From Zopfochytrium polystomum (lineage: Eukaryota; Chytridiomycota; Chytridiomycetes; Chytridiales; Chytridiaceae), in NCBI GenBank assembly GCA_025765615.1, contig JAIVFJ010000529.1:1-27478 (forward strand): DNA of 27,478 nucleotides, in the 5' to 3' direction. The stretch's first letter is position 1; the number at the start of each line of letters is the position of its first letter. The position numbers were made by a program, and so were the translations under genes. A model generated the notes under the pieces. It was not told the DNA's origin. It did not search any database and worked only from the letters and a program-made list of their open reading frames with translations. Below, piece after piece: positions 18,776 through 27,478 of the stretch.

Positions 18776-19451
18776 CCCTCTCTCTCTCTCTCCTGGCATC
18801 CTTGTTGCCTCTGTAGACAAAGCCCTGGTGCGCAAGGATCGAGTCGAGGGGAACAACGACACTGTGCGATGAGGCACGCTGCAGTGAGGAAGGGAAAGAT
18901 GTGGCAACGGCGACGAAGCATCATGGTTCATGTGATGTTGCTTCTCCATGCCCGGTTTGGTGATGATCATCTGGGCGTAGCGGATGGTGACGATCTTGTG
19001 GTGGCAGCTGTGGGAGGAGCCAAATTTGACAAGGTGTATGACGACTTTGTTCCCCCCCACTTTGTAGGAGGAGGGACAAGTGTTTTCACTCACCCCAAAC
19101 AATTCAGTAAGTAGTAGGGCCTTTTTGTTGCCGAAAATGAGCTGCACTGCTAGGCCTGGAGCACTCTAAAATTTCTGTTTTTTTGGACTGAGGCATAGAT
19201 TTTAGAGGCGAAATTTGCAAGACTGATAAGCCAGTGAAATGAAGTGTAGAAAGATTGCTCGAATGTGTTATATAGTTGGGAGTTTTACTTGACGTACCAA
19301 CCGACAATAGGATATATTGAAGGGTAGGGTGGAAATCACGAACGAAACCAGACTCTAAGGAACACTTCCTACACCACAGCTTCCCCGGCCAACATTCCTC
19401 GTTTTTCATATATTTTGTCCACTCCTTCAAGGCTCAGTCTCACGCACTTGC
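18528..19451. other. Intergenic tract with AT-rich segment and microsatellite
   Basis: An AT-rich stretch (18545-18660) is followed by the CT microsatellite. At 18869-19110 both strands are open for about 80 codons; the plus frame reads GDDHLGVADGDDLVVAAVGG and the minus frame KVVIHLVKFGSSHSCHHKIV. Neither is a family I know, and no splice or start evidence picks one. The last part is the 3' flank of the ABC transporter gene. Confidence 0.45.
18724..18792. repeat. CT/GA microsatellite
   Basis: An almost pure (CT)n tract of about 48 bp, a C-run interruption, then another (CT)6. Confidence 0.97.
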
Positions 19452-20139
19452 CTACCGCTGTTGCGAACGGTTCAAGCTGACCATGAGGACAAAAGCGACC
19501 ACACGGTAAATGATACCAAGCGCCACCATCGCCAACACGGCGCGGACGGTCTCGTTCAGCTGGTACCTGGTAGGAACGGAACGCATCAGCACCAGAAAGG
19601 AAAATGCCCCACCTGCCCCTTTCGCCCGCCCGCCTCGCGACTTACCCATAAATCAGCGCAGATATGCCGGTATTGTACACGTCGGCGTATGGCTCGATCC
19701 ATAAGATGAACTGCGCCTCGGCGGCCCAGCGGTTCCCGCTCAGGCCGAACGCCCAGCGCGTCTTGTCGTCGAGGCTCGGGCCGAAGCCGCAGAAGACAGC
19801 GAGGATGAGGCCGACGATGACCGAGAGGAGCGGCGCGTCGGTGCGCGGGACCAGCATCGAGGTGATCGCGGAGACGCCACTGTTGGAACACCGGAGAGAG
19901 GAGCATGCCGTTTCAAATGTGGCATAGAGGGAATGGGATGCTTTAAGCTTAGCCTAAAAAGGGGCAGGTATCGGGTGCGAGCGAGGGAACGCAAAACGTA
20001 CTAGACCACAAAAAAGTTGAGGAAAACGAGCAGGAACTGCATTCCGCCGGAGAGTGTCGGGTGAGAAAGGACGTAAAAAACGGCGGCAAAGTGGCCTGAT
20101 GCGAGGACGATGCGGTACATGGATGCAAGCGTCTTGCCC

Positions 20140-20174
<35 letters not shown>

Positions 20175-23114
20175 TGTTTCGGTTTTTTTGTCCCCGTTTT
20201 GTTTGTTTTGAAGGCCTGTGGATTAGCACAGCGAACTCTAGCAAATCTTCACCCAAAATGCGTGTCCTGAACTTGCCATGTAGTACGCAAGGCGGCCGTG
20301 GCCGGACGCGGCCTCGCGGTAGTAGACGGCTTTTTCTTCGCCAAAGACTTTGACGGCGGGCGGCGCGGCGGCGAGTGCGACAGCTATGCCGACGAGCAGA
20401 CCAACTTGTTTGGTGCCGGTTAGACCGAGCGAGCCTTCCATTACAAAGCCAAACCCCCCCCCCCCTCCCCCCCGGCAAGCACAAACAAAAAAAATACCCA
20501 GAAAAGAAGAAAAGAGCGACTACTCACACATGGCAACATTCCAATCCGTCGTCGCGGACGACAGCAACGCCATAGGCCCGTTCAGCACGCCTTTAAATAT
20601 CTCGCTGCCGCTACTGGCGTAGCCAATGACAAAGCCCGCAAACAGTGCGACAAACAGCTCGAGCCACAGCGCGCTCATGAAGCGGCGCTGCTGTAGGACG
20701 GCCCGGTTGTGGGCGAGGAACACCTGCTTCCAGAAGCCGGCTCCGCGCGTCGCGGAGACAGCGCGAAGCGCTTCGACGAGGGGCGCACCGGCGGCGGACT
20801 GTGCGGCGAGCGGGGCGGCCGTGGAGGTAGTATCGTCGAGGTCATCCGCGGCGACGAAGGAGCCCGACGACGAGGACGATGAGGCAGCGGGAACGGCGAG
20901 GAGGGCCCCCGACGGTGTGGGCGGGGCGGCGAATAGACTGGATTGGAGGAATGCGGCGGCTTTGTTGTTGGTGTCGTGGTGGTGGGGGGGGTCGGCCGTT
21001 TGCAGGCCGGAGACTGCGGCGAGTCCGCGGCGCTCCCACTCCGCGACAATGGCGTCAGCGGTTAGGACCCGCGGAGTGTCAGCCGCAGCGTCGGCGGCGA
21101 CGCCCTTCCCCATGAGTATGTCCATGAGCACGTCGGCGGGGTTCGATGAGGGCAGGAAGTAGAAACCGAGGGACTCAAAGTAGCGCTGGACGTGGCGGAC
21201 GGGACCAAGGTAGGCAGTGCGGCCACCCGGCGCGATCATCAAGACGTCGTCGAAGGTTTCAAAAATCTCTACGCGTGGCTGGTGGATGACAGAGACGACC
21301 GTGAGGCCGAGGCGGGCGATCGCGCGCAGGTTCAGGGCGACATCGAGGGCGGCGGTTGCATCGAGGCCCGAGGTGGGCTCGTCGAGGAAGATGGCGAGTG
21401 GCACCGCGGCGAGCTCGAGGCCTATGTTGACACGCTTCCGCTGGCCGCCCGAAATGCCACGAGTCAGCTCATCGCCGATTTGGGAGCTGGCGACTCCGTT
21501 TAAACTGTTTAGAACGATCAGCAGTGTAGCAAAGCATGATAATCACCAAACTTCAGCGCAGTAAGGACGTTGTTAATGTGGGAGTCGATGTCTTCCTTGC
21601 TCCAGGAACTCGGCAATCTTACTCGCGCGGCATATTCGATATTCTCACGGACCGTCAATTCCCTGAGCATGACATCTTCCTGCGGTACGTATCCGATAAT
21701 TTTCCGAAACGTTTCCATTTCAGCCACGGAGCCATTGATTTTCAGCTCTCCTCCCGTCCGCTTAACTTTTCCCATGAGAACGCTCATGAATGTGGTTTCT
21801 GCGTTTTAGTGATGGGTGGGATGGCGAACGTGAAGAATCAAGGTAAGTTTCTTCCACCACCAAGGGTTCCACAAAAAGCACAGAAAATGTCACTCACTCC
21901 CGGCGCCGGATGGCCCCATGATAGCAGTCATCGACCCCGCCTTAATCTGTCCGTTGACGCCCTTCAAGATAGTCTTTCCGGATGGCAAGTTGAGCCCGAG
22001 GCCCGAGAACTGAAAGTCCATGCGCACATTCTCGACGCCGGAAAACCCGCGGCGGAAGCCGTCGACCAGCACGCTCGTCTCCGCAGCGGTGTCATGTCCT
22101 CCGGCAATTGCTGTGGCGGGAACTTTCGCGCCGAGCATTTCAATATCGTCTTCCGAATGCTCCGGGGTGACCTGCTGCGTCCCGGATGTGAGGGACGTGT
22201 GTTGGGTCGCGGGTGTGCGGAGGATCTTGGCGAGGGACGGGGACAGCGCGTTGGTCCATGGCTGTTTCCACCGGCGGACCTCCAGGATTCGGGCGAGAAA
22301 GAGGAGGACGGCCAAGAGGACGTCGACGGCAAATATGCACGCGAGGAGGCCATAGTGAGTTTCGACAGTGGTTCCGGCAGGGCAGCTGCTGAGGAACTGG
22401 CAAGCGCGGGGGACGGATGTTCCGGTTGGGCTTTGGGGGGGGGGGGGTTGATTCGGGTATGCTCTCGATTAAATAACTTACTTACCAAAAGTATCCTTCC
22501 GGGCTTCCGAATGAAATTATCCAATCGATCAAAGGATTGAGCCAGAAACTTCAGCCTTGATCAAATAACGGGGGAAAAAATGTGGCGGCTCACCATGGCA
22601 GGATCGTCTTGTAATTAGGGCAGTAGAAACCACCACGGCAAGGAATCGGCTCATATCGTCCCTGTGGCTGAACTCAAGGAACCCAAACATCCATGAGCAT
22701 CAAGAATTCGAGCGTCGCCCGACTACGCCTACCAAGCACAAGCTCCCATACAGCCTCGGCAGGGCGCAGTCCGAGGTCGCTGGGCAAGCGACGGGCACAG
22801 TGTCGGGGTCAGAAATGTTGAAGTACGGGCAAAAGAATCCTCGAGGGCAGGCGTCAGTGGGAGCGGCGATGTCGGACCAGTTGAAGAGCGGAGCGCCGAC
22901 GGGGAGGAGGGGCGACACGATGCAACCGTAGCCGGGTTCCCCCTTTGGGAGTGGGGTAAGCTGCGAGCCAGTGGGGAGGATCCAGGGTTGACCGGCGATT
23001 GGGCCGCCGTTCAGAGTGAAGGGGTCTTGGGGGTACCGACGACGACGCCATTACTGTCTCTCTGTAGGAGCGGTGGGGTGGCTATCTGAATTTTAGCCTC
23101 GGTGGCCTCAACTA
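19452..23114 (-). CDS. ABCG half-transporter with Cys-rich N-terminal region (ten exons found, 5' incomplete)
   Basis: Minus-strand exons are 23114-22733, 22661-22594, 22503-22486, 22388-21898, 21798-21547, 21493-20528, 20434-20277, 20138-20002, 19879-19646 and 19566-19452, phase-consistent apart from the first, giving about 940 residues. The lumenal part has repeated CPxG(F/Y)xCP-type motifs, then a membrane segment (LLACIFAVDVLLAVLLFL). The ATPase has Walker A GPSGAGKTT split by an intron, Q-loop YVPQED, signature ISGGQRKRV (21454-21430), Walker B IFLDEP and H-loop VIHQP. A S/A-rich linker and about six membrane segments follow, with GEEKAVYYREAASGH between them. The order matches plant ABCG24/28 and yeast Adp1. 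It should dimerise and export a lipid-like or small hydrophobic compound; the substrate is unknown. The first exon needs one extra base at 23029-23033 to stay in frame. The start codon exon was not found. Confidence 0.93.
20139..20276 (-). other. GC-AG intron of the ABC transporter gene
   Basis: The donor is GCAAGT after TAC TAC ATG, and the acceptor is TACAG before GGC AAG ACG. The joined protein reads RLAYYMGKTLAS, in line with the family (YF.GK). No GT donor at this place keeps the frame. The intron contains a tract of about 31 T on the plus strand (A in the sense strand) ending next to the acceptor. Confidence 0.8.
20455..20472 (+). repeat. Near-pure C tract in an intron
   Basis: A C-run with one T interruption lies in the sixth resolved intron of the transporter gene, read as G in the sense strand. 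Confidence 0.9.
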
Positions 23115-23967
23115 CTGTGTGCTACTTATGGTATGAGCGAAAGAGCACGCTTCTTAATGATCGGGAAATCAGGAAAGAGAGAGAGGGAAAGAGGGAGAGC
23201 GAGATGGAGAGTGAGAGTGAGAGGGCGAGTGAGAGTGAGAGGGCGAGACAGGGCGATAGTGCAAGAGTGTGAAAGAGAGAGCGTGTGAGAGAGAGTGCGA
23301 GGGACAGGGAGAGAAAGCCGGTTGAGAGGGGGCCATTTCTCCGCCTCTGCCTCTACATCCACCGAAAATAAAATATATAGTAAAATAAAAAAAAAGCAGA
23401 CCTGAAATCCGAGTCTCGAGCCGACGCAACGCGGATGAAGGTTCCTTTGTGCCGCTCGCAAATTTAAAAGGGGAAAAATTTTTTTTCTTCCTCCAATAAA
23501 TCCGCCGGCCACCGTGTTTCAAACAATAGTTGGCGGATCCATCGTCCGAGGTTGGCGGATCCACCTTCCGTCGCAAAACCCTATACACTTCAATTGCCTG
23601 ATTGGTGGGGACAAATTCATAAGCAAGCGCGAATATTTTGGAAAAAAAGTTTTGACAGCCGGAAATAATTCAAAAAAAGAAAAGAAAAAAAAGAAAAAAG
23701 TTTTGACAGCTCCTTCCGCCACGCGATTAGATTAGTTGTTTTTTTTTGGGAGTAACACAAACTAACAAAAGCGAAACCCCTTGGTGGACGAGAGAGAATC
23801 CAGTCACCCCAAGCCCACAACCACTATCCTGCCGCTTTTAAAAGCAAGACAATCACCACCAAAACACAAGCCACGAAGACCACAGCACGCACCACAACAC
23901 CCGCACAGTCACTGGCCACGCACCAAGCGCAGAGCGAAATGAACCCACAGTTGCGAATGCGAGAAGC
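23115..23967. other. Divergent intergenic region, possibly with the missing ABC start exon
   Basis: It separates the minus-strand transporter from the plus-strand membrane protein gene. 23170-23310 is a GAGAGA- and GAGAGTGAGAGG-rich low-complexity tract. GTTGGCGGATCC occurs twice 22 bp apart (23529 and 23551), and AAAAAAGTTTTGACAGC occurs twice (about 23644 and 23695). A first exon with signal peptide for the transporter should lie here or beyond, but none could be picked with confidence. Confidence 0.5.
23171..23310. repeat. GA-rich low-complexity tract
   Basis: Interrupted GAGA and GAGAGTGAGAGGGCGA units, the second of which is tandemly repeated at about 23215-23250. Confidence 0.85.
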
Positions 23968-24498
23968 ATGGCCGAGTCCTGCCCCTCCCCGCGAACCGTC
24001 CAAAGTCGCACTTGTTTCGACCCGCTGATGATCATCCTCCTCGCCTGGCTTCTGTGCGCTTCTCTTAACCTTCCCCTCCTCCTTGAAACCCGAAAACAAC
24101 TCCAAAAAAGGGACAGTAATACGTTTCTGACGGCCGCTATCCTGACACTCGCCATAGTAAGCAAACCGAAGCAAACAATGAGACCTCTACGCGAAGTCCC
24201 TCTGCGGGGCCTGGGCAGCAAGTTTTCGACACTGACCAATCTCCGCAAATCCCCCCTCCCCTCGCTCTCGTCCTCCCAGATGGTCTGCTTCAGAGAGCAG
24301 ATCGGGCGGATCGAGGACAAGCACCTGCTGGTGACGCTGGTAGGGGCGATGGTATCTTTCTTTGTCGCGTCGATCACAACGGCGGTGGTCAATCGCATCG
24401 ACTTTCCGCGGGATCAGTTTATCTTAGTGCTGAACATAACTGTCTTCTCTGGGGGTAAGGTGGTATTTCTTTTCCCGGTCCTTTCACAGGCTAATTTG

Positions 24499-24540
<42 letters not shown>

Positions 24541-25804
24541 GCTTGTCGCGACGGCTACAATAGTTTTGACCATTCTTATGGTTCGCTGTTTATGCTTCTT
24601 CCCTTGCAACGCACGTGCTTATGCTCCCTCAACTCAGTTCGCTCTCCTTCTGTACCACACGGCGTACCGCGCATTGATGCTGATATTCCCCCACAAGTTG
24701 CACATTAAGTGGCTGATCGCCGCTGTGGTGTCGATTATCGAGCTGACGCTGAACCTGTAGGTCCCCTGTCACACACATTCCCCAGCGCAATGCTAATCAG
24801 TCCGATTTCTCACTTCGAAAGGGATGGTAACGTCTTTCGAGATGAACTCCTCCATTCTTTCCGGGTGGTCAGCCCCGTGTGGGGCAACAAAAAAAAATTA
24901 ATTTACGCCTCACGCACCAGATTACGGGCTGTTTGAAGTCATTTTCAGGGTACGATGTGATCGGCCTCCTGATCAACCGAGATCCTTTCGACTTACCGTA
25001 AACGCCTCCCAATCTCCGTTCTGCCCGTGCACCTAGGCCGATATCACCCACTACACGACTACGTCGACGCAGAAAGCAACCTCGATAACGCTCATCGCCT
25101 ACGTGTGCATTCTGGACTCATTGTTCTTTGCCGGGACTCAGGCGCGGATCATTGCGGTGATGGGACAGATGGGCGACGTCCGCGTGTCGGTGTGGCACTA
25201 CCTCGAAGGCGCGGTTCGATGCATGTTTTATTCGGGAGGGGTGTTGTTGTACTTTTTGTCGACAAGTTGAGTTGGAAGGGCGTGAAGGGTGCGGGGTCGT
25301 TTTTCCCTTTGTTTCCTTGCAGAAAGCCTCAAGATGAGATTTTCTGACCGTTCTACCTTGACGGCAGGTGGCTTGGCGTTCCCACCGCAGGAAGGTTTGT
25401 ATTACCAGACTGCCTCGAGGCATTTCTGTCGTTTCTTCAGAAAGAAGGTCGTCAATACACTAACTTCAATGAACGCCACTCGAACTCCGTTTACTCGCCG
25501 AACCCGTCCCGCAAATTAAGGCTTGTGAGTTATGTCACTCAATCCTCCTTCCCTTCGCCTTACCAACGTTCAAATCCTCAAACTTCCTATCCCGCTACAC
25601 CCCAAACAAAAATCTAGAACCTTCGTCAACATCGCCCCCTGCATCCTCTTTATCGTACTTCTGACGGACTCGGACCGCATCCGGAAGCTAGTGGCGGGGC
25701 TTAATTCAGCTCGGTCAAATCCGACAAGGATATCGTCGGTCAAAACGCAGAACCGCACTGTCGCTGGGAAGTCGCCCAACGGCGCCACGTCAATGAACGT
25801 CTAA
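23968..25804 (+). CDS. Protein with about seven membrane segments, family unknown
   Basis: Supported exons are 23968-24156, 24280-24454, 24564-24756, one or more small exons within 24822-24949, 25037-25248 and 25618-25804 (stop). The exon AT-TAC..AGG at 24921-24949 joins 25037 in frame across an 86-nt intron. Hydrophobic segments are PLMIILLAWLLCASLNLPLL, FLTAAILTLAI, LLVTLVGAMVSFFVASITTA, ILVLNITVFSG, WLIAAVVSIIELTLNL, ITLIAYVCILDSLFFAG and GGVLLTFVNIAPCILFIVLL. The C-tail is polar and S/T/N/K-rich. Seven segments with a short N-terminus and a cytoplasmic tail suggest a receptor-like protein, but no GPCR signature or other family was recognised. An in-frame stretch at 24581-24637 may be a further 57-nt intron. 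It is transcribed away from the ABC gene. Confidence 0.68.
24501..24539 (+). repeat. 39-base T tract in an intron
   Basis: An uninterrupted T run lies 24 bases before the acceptor of the second intron of the seven-segment protein gene. It may serve as an exaggerated polypyrimidine tract or be a length artefact. Confidence 0.9.
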
Positions 25805-26237
25805 GTGGAAGGGGGTTCAAAGTTTAATCTCATCGATCGCATAGTTATTTCATCAGGTTGGGAGGAAAAGAGTTGGCATTGATTTTTTCGATAGAATTGA
25901 TAGAAGAATTTTTGTTCAATGCATTTTCCGTTGGGATAAGAGGAAAAACCCACTTCGAGCTTGTCCATGCTGTTGCTGTGCGAAAGGGCTCCATTCGCGC
26001 CCAGCCGCCTTTCACGCCGACCACGTGTCAACAGCGCCTCCGGCGCCCTCTCTCACCCGCGGAGCGCAGTTGGACGGCGAAGGCCCAGATCGCATCGCCG
26101 CTGACCCACCCAGCGCCGCGTTCTCGCCCTTGAGAGGTCCTGCCACAGAATCGCGGTATAGACTCTGGCACACCGCTCACGACAACGACAGCAACGACAC
26201 TCGAAGACGATTACGACGAAGGCAAGGAGGATGCCGG
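25805..26237. other. Intergenic tract before the telomere-like motif
   Basis: The first 180 bp are AT-rich 3' flank of the membrane protein gene. After about 25980 the composition turns GC-rich with CGCC and ACGACG words. The open frame starting at 26025 overlaps the better-supported zinc-finger frame and is not accepted. Confidence 0.45.
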
Positions 26238-26250
26238 GTTAGGGTTAGGG
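26238..26250 (+). repeat. Two telomere-type TTAGGG units
   Basis: GTTAGGGTTAGGG followed by a G-run and T-run. Two units could occur by chance, but they abut the start of the open ORF1-like frame. Confidence 0.7.
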
Positions 26251-27151
26251 GGGTTTTTTTTCTTCCACCCAACCTCGTCTTTGTCGGACGGCAAAGTCGA
26301 GGGCGACGTTGCAAGGCAAAGTCGGGGTCAACGACACCATCAGCGTGTCACAGTCCTCAACGAAGCAAACCAAACTCAACTTCACTCCAGCTCCGCCATC
26401 GTCATCGACTTCGACAGCATCCTCCAGCGAACCACCTGCAGCCGCACCCACAGGCCGAGATCGCGTTCTCCCGCGATCCTGCTTCGACGTCAGCACCGCT
26501 GAAGAGTTCCACAATCTCGAGAAATCGCTTTTCCGCCTCCACAAGCGGAAACTCACCTGCCCACGCTGCAAAAGCCCGTTCACCTCCAAAGGCCTCGCCG
26601 GACGTGCAAACTCAGTCTCCAATATCCAACGGCTCTCGATTGCGTGCACTCGCTGCCGCCCACCCGTCTCCCGCCGTTTTTACACTGAGCTCGCCCGTGT
26701 CAGCCAGTGCGATCTCAACGATCTCGAAGCGGCGATCCGCCGCGTCCACGCTGCAGCTACCGCAGCCGCAATCCTCGCCAACTCATCCACACCCACCCGG
26801 ACAAATCCCCTCGATCGCAAGCACAGAACGCCCCCTTCCGCCGAGCCTATTAACCCTAAACGAACCAGGACTGCGTCGAGCGACGCAGACCAATCTGTGT
26901 CTACCCGATCCATTTCACGCTCCCCATCGCTAAGCCCCACCCCCCGACGCCAACTGGTACAAAGCCCGACCATCGACCAGCCCCCTATGTCCGAAGCCAG
27001 TCAGCAAACATTCTCGCAGATGATGTTCCCTGATCCCCCCGCCCCGACGCCCCCCCCCGACAATGGCGGAAGTTTCGGATTTTATGCATCGAGTGAACTC
27101 TATACTCGAACTTCACAACGAAAAGCACGAATACAGTGTTGTCGAGATTGA
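26249..27151 (+). CDS. ORF1-like protein with paired CxxC motifs, no ATG
   Basis: The frame opens right after the TTAGGG units (the last stop is the TAG inside the repeat) and runs to 27151, with no ATG until about residue 240. It begins with a S/T/Q-rich segment (STKQTKLNFTPAPPSSS), then VSTAEEFHNLEKSLFRLHKR. A zinc-binding candidate follows: CPRCKSPF (C-x2-C), then LSIACTRCRPP (C-x2-C) 25 residues later. Next come an alpha-helical stretch (LNDLEAAIRRVHAAATAAA) and a proline/serine-rich basic tail. At a nine-C run (27050-27058) the protein sense appears to move to the frame starting at 27063. This resembles the nucleic-acid-binding first ORF of a LINE or a host zinc-finger protein; I do not recognise the family. 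The missing start suggests 5' truncation or an upstream exon. Confidence 0.6.
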   Translation, partial: GGFFSSTQPRLCRTAKSRATLQGKVGVNDTISVSQSSTKQTKLNFTPAPPSSSTSTASSSEPPAAAPTGRDRVLPRSCFDVSTAEEFHNLEKSLFRLHKRKLTCPRCKSPFTSKGLAGRANSVSNIQRLSIACTRCRPPVSRRFYTELARVSQCDLNDLEAAIRRVHAAATAAAILANSSTPTRTNPLDRKHRTPPSAEPINPKRTRTASSDADQSVSTRSISRSPSLSPTPRRQLVQSPTIDQPPMSEASQQTFSQMMFPDPPAPTPPPDNGGSFGFYASSELYTRTSQRKARIQCCRD

Positions 27152-27478
27152 CAACCTCAAAGGACGCATCGAACATCTCAACGCGACAATCAAGGAGAAG
27201 GACGCTCGAATCAAGGAATTAGAGGCTGAGATCCTGCTTCTTCAAATGGGCGCTAGGGGAAGTGGTGGTGGCGGAGGGAGCAAGGTCACCACTGAAGCTG
27301 ACAGGACCAGCGGTGGTGGTGGCCAACGTACGACTTCAGCTTGGGTTGATGATGAAGAAGAGTGGGATTGTGAGGAGGACGACCGCGCTCTCAGGCGGCG
27401 GGGTGGGGGGGGGCGAGCCCCCCCCTCCCGCGCCTCTGAGCGCCCGCCGACCCCTGGAGGAGGCTGGCCGAGCTTACC
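27063..27478 (+). CDS. Coiled-coil protein, runs off the window
   Basis: From the ATG at 27063 the frame stays open to the window end (138 residues). Residues 1-66 are a heptad coiled coil (VVEIDNLKGRIEHLNATIKE and onward to LEAEILLLQ). A glycine linker (GSGGGGGS), an acidic segment (DDEEEWDCEEDD) and an R/P/G-rich end follow. It overlaps the previous frame by 89 nt, shifted by one base at the nine-C run, so both are probably one protein interrupted by an indel, or two overlapping ORFs. A coiled coil after a zinc-binding region fits LINE ORF1 proteins, which trimerise and bind RNA. Confidence 0.6.
   Translation, partial: MAEVSDFMHRVNSILELHNEKHEYSVVEIDNLKGRIEHLNATIKEKDARIKELEAEILLLQMGARGSGGGGGSKVTTEADRTSGGGGQRTTSAWVDDEEEWDCEEDDRALRRRGGGGRAPPSRASERPPTPGGGWPSL

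Noticed and set aside
20626..21162. 178-codon plus-strand ORF rich in A, S and R
   Set aside because: It is antisense to the S/A-rich linker and membrane exon of the ABC transporter.
21536..22540. 334-codon plus-strand ORF
   Set aside because: It runs antisense across the ABC transporter exons, including those of the ATPase domain. The minus strand carries Walker A and other family motifs with correct splicing, so this is a GC-driven shadow.
24998..25036. 39-nt intron in the seven-helix protein gene
   Set aside because: Too short and out of phase. A GTACGA donor at 24950 gives an 86-nt intron and a continuous frame instead.
26025..26933. 302-codon plus-strand ORF in the alternative frame
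   Set aside because: It is R/S/P-rich with no motif and overlaps the frame that has two CxxC motifs and helical segments.

Overview
The window looks like nuclear DNA of an intron-rich eukaryote, most likely a fungus. A chytrid-like or other early-diverging lineage fits best, but this is inference from gene content only. Protein genes are split by short introns (49-155 nt in those resolved, one larger) with GT..AG borders and one GC..AG border. No prokaryotic operon structure, rRNA gene, complete tRNA gene or CRISPR array was seen. Host genes sit in islands between long tracts of decayed retroelements, inverted repeats and simple repeats.

Layout. 1-2453 is non-coding, with a tRNA-like SINE-type head, a perfect hairpin and one copy of a dispersed ~85-bp repeat. 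2454-6574 is a GC-rich block without a recognisable gene. It is bounded by ~115-bp inverted repeats, contains a 5' tRNA-Phe half, and ends in a 538-bp element with terminal inverted repeats. 6575-9438 is a pile of LTR retroelement fragments: a frameshifted Ty1/copia reverse transcriptase (+), a small LTR plus a possible gag start (-), and a Ty3-type gag with its 308-bp LTR (-). That LTR is the most interesting item: its U3 holds three arrays of perfectly spaced heat-shock elements and three CCAAT boxes, and its transcript start region is exactly complementary (11 nt) to the sequence just after the LTR, the arrangement of self-priming (Tf1/sushi-type) retrotransposons.

10206-11166 (-) is a complete three-exon dienelactone hydrolase. 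11813-12888 (-) is the 3' part of a single-pass membrane glycoprotein gene, cut off upstream by the poly(A) end of a LINE. The LINE (12915 to about 17780) carries reverse transcriptase, RNase H and a C-terminal zinc knuckle on the minus strand, but its endonuclease domain is flipped onto the plus strand, the topology expected of twin priming. A minisatellite (17865-18290), a second copy of the ~85-bp repeat and a CT microsatellite follow.

19452-23114 (-) is a nearly complete ABCG half-transporter with a cysteine-rich lumenal region (plant ABCG24/28-like, yeast Adp1-like). Ten exons are resolved; the first appears to carry a one-base frameshift in a C run, and the start exon was not found. Divergent from it, 23968-25804 (+) is a multi-exon gene for a protein with about seven membrane segments and no recognised family. 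The last 1.2 kb begins with two telomere-type TTAGGG units. Next to them is an open frame without an ATG that encodes paired CxxC motifs, followed in another frame by a coiled-coil protein running off the window; this most resembles ORF1 of a second LINE.

The host genes show no common pathway. Exon structures were worked out by hand from splice signals, reading phase and protein-family sense; no similarity search or transcript evidence was available.
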